Numbered from the stretch's first letter, positions 33,042-44,765 are shown. The stretch is 64,000 bases of DNA from Tragulus kanchil (GCA_022376925.1 JAIOJX010000001.1:39030170-39094169), one strand, 5' to 3'. Numbers and translations: made by a program. The notes: generated by a model from the letters alone, not told the origin.

Positions 33042-35182
33042 GCTTCAGGAGGGCAACTATACCCGCCAACTGCCTTCAGTATCAGTGGGGGCTCATTTGA
33101 CATTTGATGCAAATCCCGGAGGAGGATTTGATTCCCTTGGGTGCAATTTCCAAAGCCATACATTTGCCACTGGTATTATTTTAGATATCCTATTATTAAT
33201 GACCCATTATCCCAGAAAGACAAATGTCTATATATGCATTTTCAGTGAGCTTATCATTGTTTCCAATGGCCTGGATTATTCAATTAGTCTAACTGTGGTT
33301 TTCTCTAAGGGAATATGGAAACATAACAGGCTTTGTGCATTTTGAACTAAAACAGGAGGACTCAGGGCTCTTTTTTGTGGCTATAGCCTGGTGGGTGTAC
33401 TCCCTACTCCCATAATCAATTTTGCTTTCTCTCTCTTTTGCGGTTATCAGGACTGCAACACTCTCACTTCAGTCTTCTTGGGGACAACTGATACTACTTT
33501 ATAGATGTGACATGGTTATCTTTTTCTAACTTTAACTTTGCATAGCTGGCATTTTCTAACTTTAGTTGTGTAAGTTCAGGCTGTTCCTTCTCACTTAGAA
33601 TAGTTTCTGCTCTTTGAATTTGGGTATGCTGCCACCAAGTGGATGCTTGCTCTTTGATTCGCCTGGTCTCAAAATTCAAAATACACGCTGCATTATTTCT
33701 GTTGGTGGTGTGGATGGTGTGCGTGTTTTAAGATGGGGTTACTGTGACACTTGTGAAGAAGTGTAGGTAATTGGAGGCAAATCTTCATGAAGTGACACGA
33801 TGATACTAAAGGACAAAAAATGGGCCATTATTTGAGGAGGGGAGAGGAAAGGTGGTCAGAGGCTCCAGGAATTAGCACAGAGAAGTTGTGGAGTGAAGGG
33901 GACAGGGAGAAAACAAGACAAAAAGGAAAATAACCCAGAGTTCAGTGAACTTCATCACTGTTTCTGCACTTTTCTCTGGTTTCTGTACTTGTTGGGGAGT
34001 CTAATTAGTGATGTCAATATAGTATCTTGAGTAGGATTGTGTCTTGTACATCTTTGTGAATAATTGGGTCTTAATAGAGATCTGTCGAATGAATGACCCA
34101 AAAAATGTTTAGTATCAGTGGGGCTTCAGGGCAATTATACCCGCCAACTGCCTTCAGTATCAGTGGGGGCTCATTTGACATTTGATGCAAATCCCGGAGG
34201 AGGATTTGATTCCCTTGGGTGCAATTTCCAAAGCCATACATTTGCCACTGGTATTATTTTAGATATCCTATTATTAATGACCCATTATCCCAGAAAGACA
34301 AATGTCTATATATGCATTTTCAGTGAGCTTATCATTGTTTCCAATGGCCTGGATTATTCAATTAGTCTAACTGTGGTTTTCTCTAAGGGAATATGGAAAC
34401 ATAACAGGCTTTGTGCATTTTGAACTAAAACAGGAGGACTCAGGGCTCTTTTTTGTGGCTATAGCCTGGTGGGTGTACTCCCTACTCCCATAATCAATTT
34501 TGCTTTCTCTCTCTCTTTTGCGGTTATCAGGACTGCAACACTCTCACTTCAGTCTTCTTGGGGACAACTGATACTACTTTATAGATGTGACATGGTTATC
34601 TTTTTCTAACTTTAACTTTGCATAGCTGGCATTTTCTAACTTTAGTTGTGTAAGTTCAGGCTGTTCCTTCTCACTTAGAATAGTTTCTGCTCTTTGAATT
34701 TGGGTATGCTGCCACCAAGTGGATGCTTGCTCTTTGATTCGCCTGGTCTCAAAATTCAAAATACACGCTGCATTATTTCTGTTGGTGGTGTGGATGGTGT
34801 GCGTGTTTTAAGATGGGGTTACTGTGACACTTGTGAAGAAGTGTAGGTAATTGGAGGCAAATCTTCATGAAGTGACACGATGATACTAAAGGACAAAAAA
34901 TGGGCCATTATTTGAGGAGGGGAGAGGAAAGGTGGTCAGAGGCTCCAGGAATTAGCACAGAGAAGTTGTGGAGTGAAGGGGACAGGGAGAAAACAAGACA
35001 AAAAGGAAAATAACCCAGAGTTCAGTGAACTTCATCACTGTTTCTGCACTTTTCTCTGGTATCTGTACTTGTTGGGGAGTCTAATTAGTGATGTCAATAT
35101 AGTATCTTGAGTAGGATTGTGTCTTGTACATCTTTGTGAATAATTGGGTCTTAATAGAGATCTGTCGAATGAATGACCCAAA
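33042..35182. repeat. Tandem duplication 9 (about 1080 bp), mostly unique DNA
   Basis: Copy A is 33042-34122 and copy B 34123-35182, offset about 1078 then 1080 (a CT-run is two bases longer in copy B near 34513). Copy B starts with 'gcttcagggcaattat' where copy A has 'gcttcaggagggcaactat'. The last 22 bases of copy A do not match 35181 onward. One T-to-A difference lies near 33981/35061. I recognise no repeat inside, so this duplication cannot be blamed on a repeat family. Confidence 0.92.
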
Positions 35183-35269
35183 CATGCTGGAATTGAGATG
35201 GTGCATAATTGAAAGAGGTGGCTTTTGGCTTCAGGCACAGGGGCAGCTCCCGACAAGAAAGTCTTGACA

Positions 35270-35400
35270 TTTTTATTAACACCAAAACCATTTTGTATTG
35301 TGGTATAGCTGATTAACAATTTTGTGATAGTTTCAGGTGAACAGTGTAGGGGCTTGGCCATACATATACATGTATCCATTCTTCTCCAAACCCGTGTATA
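35270..35400 (-). mobile_element. L1 3' end, antisense
   Basis: The order 'ttttgtattgtggtatagct', 'tgtgatagtttcaggtgaac', 'catacatatacatgtatcca' matches the complementary L1 3' UTR. An A-rich stretch at 35411-35454 follows. Confidence 0.7.
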
Positions 35401-35606
35401 GCTGACTTTTAATAAAAACAAAAAATGAAATAAAAAACAAAAAAATTAAAAAAGAAGGTCTTGACAATGTTCTGCCTTTGTCATTAAGCTGAGGGCCCTG
35501 CACAACCTTAGATGGCTCCTACGATCAATCTTCCAAATAATAACCACTCCGTGTAGAGTAGTATGATAACGTAGGGATAATACCATGGGTTTTTGAAATT
35601 AGACGT

Positions 35607-36242
35607 GTTGTTCAGAGACTCAGTTGTGTCTGACTGTTTGTGACCTCATGGACTGCAGCATGCCAGCTTTCCTGTCCTTCACTATCTCCCAAGGTTTGTT
35701 CAAATTTATGCCTATTGAGTCAGGGATGCCATCCAACCATCTCATCCTCTGTCACCCTCTTCTTTTTCTGCCCTCAGTTTTTCCCAGCATCAGAGTCTTG
35801 TCCAGCGAATTGGTTCTTCTCATCCGGTGGCCAAAGTATTGGAGCTTCAGCTTCAGCATCAGTCCTTCCAATGAACATTCAGGATTGATTTCTTTTAGGA
35901 CTGACTGGTTTGATCTTGCAGTCCAAGGGACTCTCAAGAATCTTCTCCAGCACCACAATGAGAAAGCATCAGTTCTTTGGTTCTCAGTCTTCTTTATGGT
36001 CCAACTCTCACATCAGTACATGAGTACTGGAAAAACCGTAATTTTGTCCATATGGATCTTTGTCAGCAAGAGATGTTTCTGCTTCTTAATATGTTGTCTA
36101 GGTTTGTCATAGCTGTCCTTCCAAGAAACAAGCCTCTTTTAGTTTCACGGGTGTAGTCACCATCCACAGTGATTTTGGAGCCCAAGAAAAGAAAATCTGT
36201 TACTGATTCCACTTTTTTCCTTCTATTTACCATGAAGTCAGA
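35607..36242 (-). mobile_element. BovB, longest remnant in the window, antisense
   Basis: Reading the minus strand from 36242, decayed C-terminal BovB ORF2 is visible in fragments: a piece with FLGSKITVDGDYT, then TAMTNLDNIL, later LWSWRR-like and LKLKLQYFGHRMRR segments in shifted frames. The 3' terminus complement is 'cagttgtgtctgactgtttg'. Frameshifts and stops make it inactive. It still gives the best handle for dating BovB activity here. Confidence 0.92.
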
Positions 36243-36261
36243 CATACATAGGCTTAAATTT

Positions 36262-36440
36262 TACCTCTGCTTTGTAGGAGGTTTTTGACATTAGGCAAGT
36301 CATTTAACATCTCTGTACCTTGGGTTCCTAATAAATTAGGGTAATATTAACTACCTTGCATGGTTGTTAATAAGGTTAAAGTAAACGACAAGATGCATGT
36401 AGTGTCCTTAACACAGTGCTTAATATATAGGAAGCCCACT
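36262..36440 (+). mobile_element. MIR, sense
   Basis: The stretch reads 'cattaggcaagtcatttaac', 'atctctgtaccttgggttcc', 'ccttgcatggttgttaataa' and 'cttaacacagtgcttaatat', following the MIR core and 3' end. It is old. Confidence 0.75.
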
Positions 36441-37159
36441 CATTGGTAGCTATAATAAATATATTTCTTCCCCGAACGCCACCTTTTGGAAGTGATGGCC
36501 CAGGATAGCGTCTGTCTTGCTCACCACTATGTTCCTGCCCTCAGTTTCTAGGGTCTATTCAGACTCCCTGGGAAGACTAGCTCCTGTCCCACAGTGTGCT
36601 GAACAAGTGAGAGCTTGTAAACTAAGTAGGATGTCATTTTGAGTCAACGTTGCTCTAATTTCTTTAGACGTTTGTGAAGAACAATTGGATTCCCTTCAGC
36701 TTTAATTTCCCTCCCTTCCCAGATAAATTTTCCAAATGTCTACTTCCTATTTCCTTGATCAAGGCTAGAGGTGAAGGAAGCTGGCCTTCAATCTCCAACC
36801 AGGCTGAGAGCACCATTTGGGCTCAAGAGCAAATTGTATTGGCAAAGCAGCAGAAGCAGTGAAATGAATCGTTATGAAATGAGGCTTCAGATGATAGCAC
36901 AAGGCAGAGCCTGGTCCTAATTGGCAGCAGAGTTACTCAGTTAAGTGGCCAATTCCACGTGTCTCATCACAGAACTTCTGTAACATGCACCCCACCCCCA
37001 GCAATCACCACCTTCCATCCACATACAGCCTTTGGAAGATGACCATCGGGCAGAGGAAATGCAGAGTTATTTCACATTTCTTTAAAACCTCTAATCCGTA
37101 AACTATGTACAGACAGAAAAAGACTGAACCATGTACCATTTGAAAGGTTCTCTGTGGTT
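36441..37159. other. Unique sequence, possible constrained element at 36630-36960
   Basis: No repeat or exon was found. The stretch from 36630 has little repeat debris and includes a CACGTG E-box near 36957. This is only suggestive of regulatory DNA. Confidence 0.3.
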
Positions 37160-37735
37160 GAGTAAGTAATGAAACCCTAAATGTTTCCACATCCTAATCC
37201 CTAGAAACTGTTACCTTATATGCAAAAGGCCTTTTGCAGGCGTGATTGAGTTAAGGAGCTTGATATGGGGAGATTATCCTAGACTACCTGGGTGGGTCCA
37301 ATATAACACACGGGTACTGATAAGAGGGAGTCAGGAGGAGACCGGAAGCAGAGGAAAAGTTGATGCGATGACAGAAACTGAGAGGTGAATGATACATTTT
37401 GAAGATGGAGGAATGGGATGAAAGGAAGACAGGCAGTTAGCTACTAGAAGCTGTGTGTTAGAAGCTCCATCATGTCTGACTCTTTTTGACCCCATGGACT
37501 ATAGCCCAGCAGGTTCTCTGTCCATGGAATTCTCCAGGCAGTAATACTGGAGTGGGTTGCCATGTCCTTCTCCAACTGGAAGCTGAGTAAGGCAAATAAA
37601 TGAATTTCCCCTTCCTGGCCTCCAGAAGGAACCAGGGAATCCTGTCTATGCTGTGACTTTAGCTTGTTGAGACTCACTTCAGACTTCTGGCCTCCAGAAC
37701 CATAAGAGAATAAATTTGTGTTGTTTTGAACCAAC
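37160..37735 (+). mobile_element. MLT1-like (ERVL-MaLR) LTR, split by Bov-tA
   Basis: Landmarks in order are 'ttgcaggcgtgattgagtta', 'gattatcctagactacctgg', 'gtgggtccaatataacacac', and after the insertion 'gacttctggcctccagaacc', 'ataagagaataaatttgtgt' and 'tgttttgaacc'. The AATAAA near the end is the LTR polyadenylation signal. It is an old solo LTR. Confidence 0.65.
37454..37574 (-). mobile_element. Bov-tA fragment inside the MLT1-like LTR
   Basis: The partial Bov-tA complement ('atcatgtctgactctttttg', 'gaattctccaggcagtaata') lacks the tRNA-like head. It is flanked by 'actagaagctg' (37443-37453) and 'actggaagctg' (37575-37585), a target-site duplication with one mismatch, so it inserted already truncated. 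Confidence 0.8.
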
Positions 37736-38021
37736 CCTACAAATTATCCCAGAGATGCTAGAGAGTCAGAAATTCCCAATATTAGAATTATTCTTTGGGG
37801 AGCTATCACTGAAAGTCACAATTGCTAAAAGTTTCCACAAAAATAGAAAGGAAAAATGTGTCAGGCAACATTCAGTAGTCTGTAATGCCTTCATCTGGCT
37901 GGCAGGCAGACAGCATGGAATGCAGAGATTTCTGGGCCTTGGGGCATCATGAGGTTAGACTTGGCAGGTGGGATCTGTGTGGCTGATACAGCAAGTGATG
38001 CCTGGGATGAGTGTGCAAATT
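37736..38021. other. Unique sequence
   Basis: No repeat or exon was recognised between the MLT1-like LTR and the layered L1. Confidence 0.3.
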
Positions 38022-38158
38022 GTCTTTCCCTGTTTCACTTACTTCACTTAGTATGTGAAGTTTCTTCTCTCTAGTTTCTTCCCTGTAACCAGAAATGGCA
38101 TTATTTCATTCTTCTTTATTTCTGAGTAATACTGTATTTTGTATATGTACCCCATCTG

Positions 38159-38580
38159 CCCAGTAGTCATGTATGGATGTGAGAGTTGGACCATAAGGAA
38201 GGCTGAGCACTGAAGAATTGATGCCTTTGAGCTGTGGTGTTGAAGAAGACTCTTGAGATTCCTTTGGACTGCAAGGAGATCAAACCTAAAGATCATCCTA
38301 AAGGAAATCAACCCTGAATATTCACTGGAAGGACTGATGCTGAAGCTGAAGCTCCATTACTTTGACCATCTGACGTGAAGAGATGACTCATTGGAAAAGA
38401 ACCTGTTTTTGGGAAAAATAGAAGGCAGAAGGAGAAGGGGATGACATGGTGGATGGCATCACTGGCTCAATGGACATGAGTTTGAGCAAGCTCTGGGAGA
38501 TGGTGAAGGACAGGGAAGCCTGGTGTGCTGCAGCCCATGGGGTCGCAAAGAGTCAGATAAGACTGAGCTACTGAACGGAA
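38159..38580 (+). mobile_element. BovB 3' end inserted in L1
   Basis: The sense BovB tail runs from 'agtagtcatgtatggatgtg' to 'aagactgagctactgaacgg'. It lies between L1 segments that are contiguous in the consensus, so it postdates the L1. Confidence 0.9.
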
Positions 38581-38934
38581 CCTCCTCTTCTGTATCTTCA
38601 TTTGTCATTTCTCACTTAGGTTGCTTTTGTCTCTTAGCTATTGTACCTAGTGCTGCCATGATCTTTGGGATGCAGGTGTCTTTTAAATTTTTGATTTTCT
38701 CGGGATAATTCCTAAGTGTTAGATTGCTGGGTGACTTGGTACTTCTGTGTTTCATTTTCTAAGAATCTCCATGCTGTTCTATCCTAGTGGATGCACTGAT
38801 TTACATTCCTACCAACAGAGTAAGGTGGCTCCCATCTCTCCATATCCTCTGCAGAATTTATTGTTGAAGTTTTTTTGAGATAGCCATTCTGATCAATGTG
38901 AGTGATATCTCATTCTACATTTGATTTGCCTTGG

Positions 38935-39152
38935 GGGCTTCCCAGGTGGTGCTAGTGGTAAAGAGTCCACCTGCCAATGCAAGAGAAGGAAGAGATGCAG
39001 CTTTAGTCCCTGGGTTGGGAAGATCCCCTGGCGGAGAGCATGGCAATCCACTCCAGTATTCTTGCCTGGAGGTTCCCATGGACAGAGCCTGGTGGACTAC
39101 ACTCCATAGGGTCACAAAAGAGTCAGACACGACTGAAGTGACTTTGCACACA
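38935..39152 (+). mobile_element. Bov-tA SINE inserted in L1
   Basis: The head 'ggcttcccaggtggtgctag' and the tail 'actccagtattcttgcctgg' through 'gagtcagacacgactgaagt' make a full-length element. It splits the L1 between 'catttgatttgcc' and 'agatgctgagcatc'. Confidence 0.92.
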
Positions 39153-39964
39153 AGTACATAAGAACTAGAGATGCTGAGCATCTTTTCATGTGCTTTATGG
39201 CCATCTCTATGACTTCTTTGGAGAAATGTGCATGTAGCTCTTTGGCTAATTTTTTTATCTTTTTTTTTTCTTGATATTGAGCTATGTGAGTTGTTTGTGT
39301 GTGCTGGAGATAAATTTCCCGTGTTCCCTGTGGGTAGCTTCATTTGCAAGATTTTTTTCCATTCCAAGAGTTGTCTTTTTCTTTCACTGATGGTTTCCTT
39401 TGGTGTGAAGATGCTTTTAAGGTTTATTAGGTCCCATTTGTTTATTTTTGTTGTTTTATTTTTCATGATTCTAAGAGGAAGATCAGAAAAGAACTTGCTG
39501 CTTTTTATGTCAAAACAGGTTCTGCTGTTTTCCTCAAGAATTTCACAGTATCTGTCCTTTTATTTATATCTTTGATCTATTTAGAGTTTCTTTTCGTGAT
39601 TGGTGTTAGGGAGTAGTTTAATTTCTTTCTCGTTTTCATTGCTAAAGCACCTGCACACGGTCCTCTGCAGTGACTGTTCCCAATTTCCATTCCAAGCATC
39701 AGTGTAGGAGGGTTCCCTTTTCTCTATACCCTCTCCAGCATTTATTCTTTGTAGAGTTTCTTCTTACGGCCATTCTGACCATTGTGAAGTGGTAACTCCT
39801 TGAAGTTTTGATCATTTGCATTTCTTTCGTATTGAGCACTGCTGACATCTTTTCAAGTCATTTTTTAAACATACTTATTCAAGTTAGCTTCTTGAGTGCG
39901 TGCCCTCCTTTGATTCTGACGACCTCCTCTAAGACATTTCTTGAGGGCAGGTGTTTTACTTACA

Positions 39965-40155
39965 GCCCCCAGGCCTTGTGAATATTAAGCGCCCATGAGC
40001 AATGGTTTTGAAGCTGTTGTAACAGGAAATGGCCACAAGGAGGCAGCATGTCTTTATGCCCCACTCTGGTTACTGGGGGAACCAATCCTATTATTTATGG
40101 ATTATCAGTTAGTGTAATATGCCAGAAGAAACGCTTAAGTCTTGTGTCTCATTCA
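39965..40155. repeat. Diverged direct repeat, first member
   Basis: This shares 'gtgaatattaag', 'atggccacaag', 'ctctggttact' and 'cttgtgtctc' in the same order as 41261-41466, with many changes between. It could be a fragment of an uncharacterised LTR or DNA transposon. Confidence 0.4.
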
Positions 40156-40579
40156 TTCATAATTTCTCACCTTTTATACCCCGAATAAATGCCAATTCCT
40201 GAAACACCACTCTGGAGGGTGCTTTCATCCTGAGGTGGGGTGACTCTAAGGAAGGAGGCTGGAGGTGGGAACCCCAGTTCCAGCAGACATAGAGACCACA
40301 GGGCTTTTCAAATCTCTTCCAACCCAAAGGCTCCACATCCTTTGGGTGCAGTAGGCGTGGTTTCACTGCAGGAGGACCGGCCTGGATCTGGAGGTTGTGA
40401 ACCTGTGAGAGGGGAAAAAGTACACCAGATGCATGCGGCAGAACCCATTGGTAGGCACATCCTCCCCAGCTTCCTCAGCCCCATGACAGTACATCCTTGA
40501 GAACCAAGCCTGCCCAAGCTTCATGGATGTAACAACAACCCAGGTCACCAAGGCCCGAGGGGAATAAAGATGGTATTCT
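40156..40579. other. Unique sequence, GC-richer than neighbours
   Basis: No repeat or exon was recognised. Open frames of 69-86 codons overlap on both strands at 40157-40596 without family features. Confidence 0.3.
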
Positions 40580-41095
40580 CTTTTTGTGATTTGCATTTTG
40601 TATTGGTGTAGAGGTCACTTACAATGTTGTGGGGTGTGTTTTGCTTTTTTTAGGTGTACAGAAATATGGGTCACTTATGCATAGATGTGTACATGTCCTT
40701 TTTCAGGTTCTCTTCCCATATCGTTTATTATACAGTATTGAGTAGGGGTCTTCAACCTATAGTGAGTTCTTATTGGTTATTTTATAAAGGGTAGTGTGTA
40801 TATGTTCATCTCTATCTGCTTATTTCAAAATCTATTTTTTTTCCCTCAAATACTCTCTGGGGGCTGCTTCTGCAGGATTGTATGGTAGGTCTATTTGCAT
40901 CTCTTAAAGGCAGTTCTTAATACCTCCCTGCGCTGACTCTTACTGTTTACATGGCACTAGCATCATAACAGGGGTCCATTTTCTCCATGTCTTTTCCATT
41001 ATTTATTCTCCATAGATATTTCATGATAGCCTTTCACACGGATGCAGAGTGATCCCGCATTGTGGTTTCGATGTCATGTTTGTCATAGTTTACAA
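40580..41095 (-). mobile_element. Degraded L1 3' part, antisense
   Basis: Worn complements of the L1 3' region appear: 'ttttgtattggtgtagaggt', 'gttcttattggttattttat', 'ccatgtcttttccattattt'. Decay is heavy. Confidence 0.6.
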
Positions 41096-41260
41096 CATTC
41101 AGCAGGTTTTCATGGGTAATTTTTAAAAAACACTGTGAGTAGAATTTACCATAAAAATTGACCATAAAAGCATAATAGGGTGCTCAGTGTTTTTAGCATT
41201 TTCTATTTGTTTCCCATAAAAAAAATTTAAATGCAAGTATTGATTAGATCCCAGCATTTC

Positions 41261-41466
41261 CTGTGAATATTAAGTGTCCACGAACAATAGTGACTGTTGC
41301 TGTTATAGTTGCTGTTTAGAGCATGGCCACAAGACTGAAGAAATTCTTCTGTCCTTATACTTATGACTCTGGTAACCAGAGTCTTAGGGGTAGTCCTAGT
41401 TCCTGATTGTGAATTAGAGTAGAATGTGAGGGTAGAAGCCACAAAAGCTTGTGTCTCTTTAGTAGT
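41261..41466. repeat. Diverged direct repeat, second member
   Basis: This is the partner of 39965-40155. A minus-strand 71-codon frame here has no known family. Confidence 0.4.
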
Positions 41467-41521
41467 TGTTTTATTTTAAATTGATGCATGTTTTTAAAAA
41501 ATATTTTAGCTTATTTTTATT

Positions 41522-41762
41522 GATTTTTGATTTATTTTTCATCCATCTTTATTCTTCGGCCTGTGTGGGCCTCCCATTGCAGTGGCCTCTCTCATTGCAG
41601 AGCACTGGCTCTGGGTGCATGCACTCCAGAGCACTGGGTCATAATTGGACACACCGGTCCAGCCGCTCTGCAGCATGGAGGATCTTCCCAGGTCAGGGAT
41701 GCAACCGGCGCCCCTTACACTGCAAGGCGGACTCTTTACCCACTGGACCACCAGGGAAGCTC
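41522..41762 (-). mobile_element. CHR-like SINE, short form, antisense (copy A)
   Basis: Complement of the tail, body ('ccggtccagccgctctgcag') and head ('actggaccaccagggaagct'). It belongs to the 'agagtccgcc' subtype rather than the 'aaggacaccgcc' subtype. Several differences from copy B, such as 'gggtgcatgcactcc' against 'gggcgcatgcattcc', are at CpG-like sites. Confidence 0.85.
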
Positions 41763-41764
41763 TG

Positions 41765-42064
41765 ATGTGTGCTTTTTATTGGAGTAGATTTGGCTTACAA
41801 TGTTGTGTTTCCTCTAGAAGTACAGAGTGTTGTTCTCTTGTACCCACGCAGGTATCTATTCCTATTTCATTTTTTCACATAAAAGTTATTACAGATTGCG
41901 TTGTATCCACCTTTGGTAATGTAGGTCCATGTTGATTATGTATTTTATATGTATCATTTGTGTAAGTTAATTCCAACCTCCTATTATAACCCTTCCATCC
42001 ACCATTACTCTTAGATGATTATAATTTTTTTTCCCTAAAACCATGTGGTTATTTCAAATGTAAT
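41765..42064 (-). mobile_element. Old L1 3' end, antisense
   Basis: The order 'ttttattggagtagatttgg', 'cttacaatgttgtgtttcct', 'agttattacagattgcgttg' is the complementary L1 3' UTR. It is duplicated at 42886-43185. Confidence 0.65.
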
Positions 42065-42642
42065 TAAAATTTGTTTACTACGAAGCTATAGTCATCAAGA
42101 CAATATAGTACTGGTACAAAAAGAGAAATATAAACCAATGGAACAAGATAGAAAGCCCAGAGATAAGCCCACACACCTATGTGCCCCTTATCTTTGACAA
42201 AGGAGGTAAGAATACAATGGAGAAAAGACAGCCTCTTCAATAAGTGGTGCTGGAAAAACTGGACAGCTCCATGTAAAAGAATGAAACTAGAACACCTCAT
42301 AATACCATGCACAAAAATAAACTCAAAATGGATTAAAACCTTATTAATAAATATAAGGCCAGAATCTATAAAGATCTCAGAGGAAAATATCAGTACACTC
42401 TTTTACATAAATCACAGTAAGATCCTTTATGACCCACCTCCTATGGTAATGGAAATAAAAGCAAAAATAAACAGGTGGAATCTAATTAAACTTAAAAGCT
42501 TCTGCACAGCAAAGGAAACAATACAGAAGATTAAAAACAACCCTCAGAATGGGAGAAAATAATAGTCAATGAAACAACTGACAAAGTATTAGTCTCCAAA
42601 ATATACAAGTAGCTCATATATCTCAAGATCAGGAAACAAACA

Positions 42643-42883
42643 GATTTTTGATTTATTTTTCGTCCATCTTTATTCTTCGGCCTGTGTGGGCCTCCCATCG
42701 CAGTGGCCTCACTCATTGCAGAGCACCAGCTCTGGGCGCATGCATTCCAGAGTGCTGGCTCATAATTGGACACACCGGTCCAGCCGCTCTGTGGCACATG
42801 GGATCTTCCCGGGCTGGGAATGGAACCGGTGCCCCTTGCACTGCAAGGTGGACTCTTTACCCACTGGACCACCAGGGAAGCTC
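42643..42883 (-). mobile_element. CHR-like SINE, short form, antisense (copy B)
   Basis: This is the positional duplicate of 41522-41762 with about 20 substitutions. Copy A has bases that look older at some sites and copy B at others, so neither is simply ancestral. Confidence 0.85.
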
Positions 42884-43185
42884 TGATGTGTGCTTTTTAT
42901 TGGAGTAGATTTGGCTTACAATGTTGTGTTTCCTCTAGAAGTACAGAGTGTTGTTCTCTTGTACCCACGCAGGTATCTATTCCTATTTCATTTTTTCACA
43001 TAAAAGTTATTACAGATTGCGTTGTATCCACCTTTGGTAATGTAGGTCCATGTTGATTATGTATTTTATATGTATCATTTGTGTAAGTTAATTCCAACCT
43101 CCTATTATAACCCTTCCATCCACCATTACTCTTAGATGATTATAATTTTTTTTCCCTAAAACCATGTGGTTATTTCAAATGTAAT

Positions 43186-44737
43186 TAAAATTTGTTTACT
43201 ACGAAGCTATAGTCATCAAGACAATATAGTACTGGTACAAAAAGAGAAATATAAACCAATGGAACAAGATAGAAAGCCCAGAGATAAGCCCACACACCTA
43301 TGTGCCCCTTATCTTTGACAAAGGAGGTAAGAATACAATGGAGAAAAGACAGCCTCTTCAATAAGTGGTGCTGGAAAAACTGGACAGCTCCATGTAAAAG
43401 AATGAAACTAGAACACCTCATAATACCATGCACAAAAATAAACTCAAAATGGATTAAAACCTTATTAATAAATATAAGGCCAGAATCTATAAAGATCTCA
43501 GAGGAAAATATCAGTACACTCTTTTACATAAATCACAGTAAGATCCTTTATGACCCACCTCCTATGGTAATGGAAATAAAAGCAAAAATAAACAGGTGGA
43601 ATCTAATTAAACTTAAAAGCTTCTGCACAGCAAAGGAAACAATAAAGAAGATTAAAAACAACCCTCAGAATGGGAGAAAATAATAGTCAATGAAACAACT
43701 GACAAAGTATTAGTCTCCAAAATATACAAGTAGCTCATATATCTCAAGATCAGGAAACAAACAGCCCAATCAAAAAAATGGGCAGAAGACCTAAATAGAT
43801 ATCTCTCCAAAGAAAGACATGCAGATGGCTAATAAACACATGAAAAGATGCTCAACGTCACTCATTATTAGAGAAATTCAAATCAGACCTACAATGAGGG
43901 CTCATCTCACACCTGTCAGAATGGTCATCATCAAAAATTTTACAAACAATAAATGTTGGAGAGGGTGTGGAGAAAAGGGAACCCTCTTGCACTGTTGGTG
44001 GGAATGTAAATTGATACAGCTACTATGGGAGTCAATATGGAGATTCCTTAAAACACAAGGAATAAAGCTACCATATGAAGCAACAATCCCACTACTGGGT
44101 ATATACCCTGAGGAAACATAATTGAAAAAGATACATGCACTCCAATGTTCACTGTAGCATTATTTGCAATAGATAGAACCTGGAAGCAACCTAGGTGTCC
44201 ATTGACACATGAATGGATAAGGAAATTGTGATGGTACATGCATACAATGAAATATTACTCAGCCATAAAAAGCAACACATTTGAGGGTGGATGAACCTAA
44301 AGCCTATTATACATAGTGAAGTAAATCAGAAAGAGAAAGACAAATATTTTATATTAATGCATGTGTATGGTATCTAGAAAGATGGTACCAATGAACCTAC
44401 TTGCAGGGCAGCAGTGGAGATGCAGACGTAGAGAACAAACTTGTGAACACTGGGAGGGGAAGGAAGGGGTGAGACAAATGGAGAGAATAGCATGAAAACA
44501 TGTATATTACCATACGTAAAATAGATAGCCAGTGGGAATTTGCTCTGTGACGTAGAGAGCTCAAACCTAGTGCTGTGTGACAATCTAGAGGGGTGGGATG
44601 GTGTGGGAGGTGGGAGGGAGGTTCAAGAGGGCGGGGACATGTGTATGCCTAAGGCTGATCCATGGAGATGTATGGCAGAAACCAATGCAATGTTGTAAAG
44701 CAATTATCCTCCAATTAAAAATAAATTAAAGTGCAAA
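43186..44737 (+). mobile_element. L1, 3' 1.55 kb, sense (ORF2 C terminus and 3' UTR)
   Basis: Plus-strand ORF2 C-terminal sequence is readable: a 127-codon frame (43300-43683) with [15 protein letters not shown] and [11 protein letters not shown], then a 100-codon frame (43819-44121) with [19 protein letters not shown] and [11 protein letters not shown]. Frameshifts and stops lie between, for example after 43683. The 3' UTR ends in 'caattaaaaataaatta' near 44730. The first 579 bases are also at 42065-42643. It is 5'-truncated and inactive but not very old. Confidence 0.9.
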
Positions 44738-44765
44738 AAAGAATGCTAAAAGTCATACATGTTTT

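Larger units (their letters stand above)
38022..39885 (-). mobile_element. Old L1, antisense, interrupted by BovB and Bov-tA
   Basis: Complementary L1 ORF2 and 3' sequence occurs in three parts: 38022-38158, 38581-38934 and 39153-39885. Landmarks are 'gagtaatactgtattttgta', 'ttgctgggtgacttggtact', 'gagtgatatctcattctaca' and 'gagcatcttttcatgtgctt'. A minus-strand frame of 183 codons at 38915-39466 is ORF2 sequence running into the complement of the SINE, so not a gene. The final part (39600-39885) repeats the 'ccctctccagcatttattc' region, which implies two L1 fragments. Confidence 0.8.
41522..43764. repeat. Tandem duplication 10 (1121 bp) with a discordant SINE
   Basis: Copy A is 41522-42642 and copy B 42643-43764, offset 1121, with shared 'gatttttgatttattttt' and 'aggaaacaaacag' at the seams. 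Outside the SINE the copies differ at few places (for example 'acaatacag'/'acaataaag' near 42521/43642). Inside the SINE (41522-41762 against 42643-42883) about 20 differences are visible, mostly transitions. This contrast is hard to explain by ordinary mutation. Confidence 0.92.

Noticed and set aside
38915..39466. 183-codon minus-strand frame
   Set aside because: It is L1 ORF2 sequence joined to the complement of an inserted Bov-tA, with no start context or own function.
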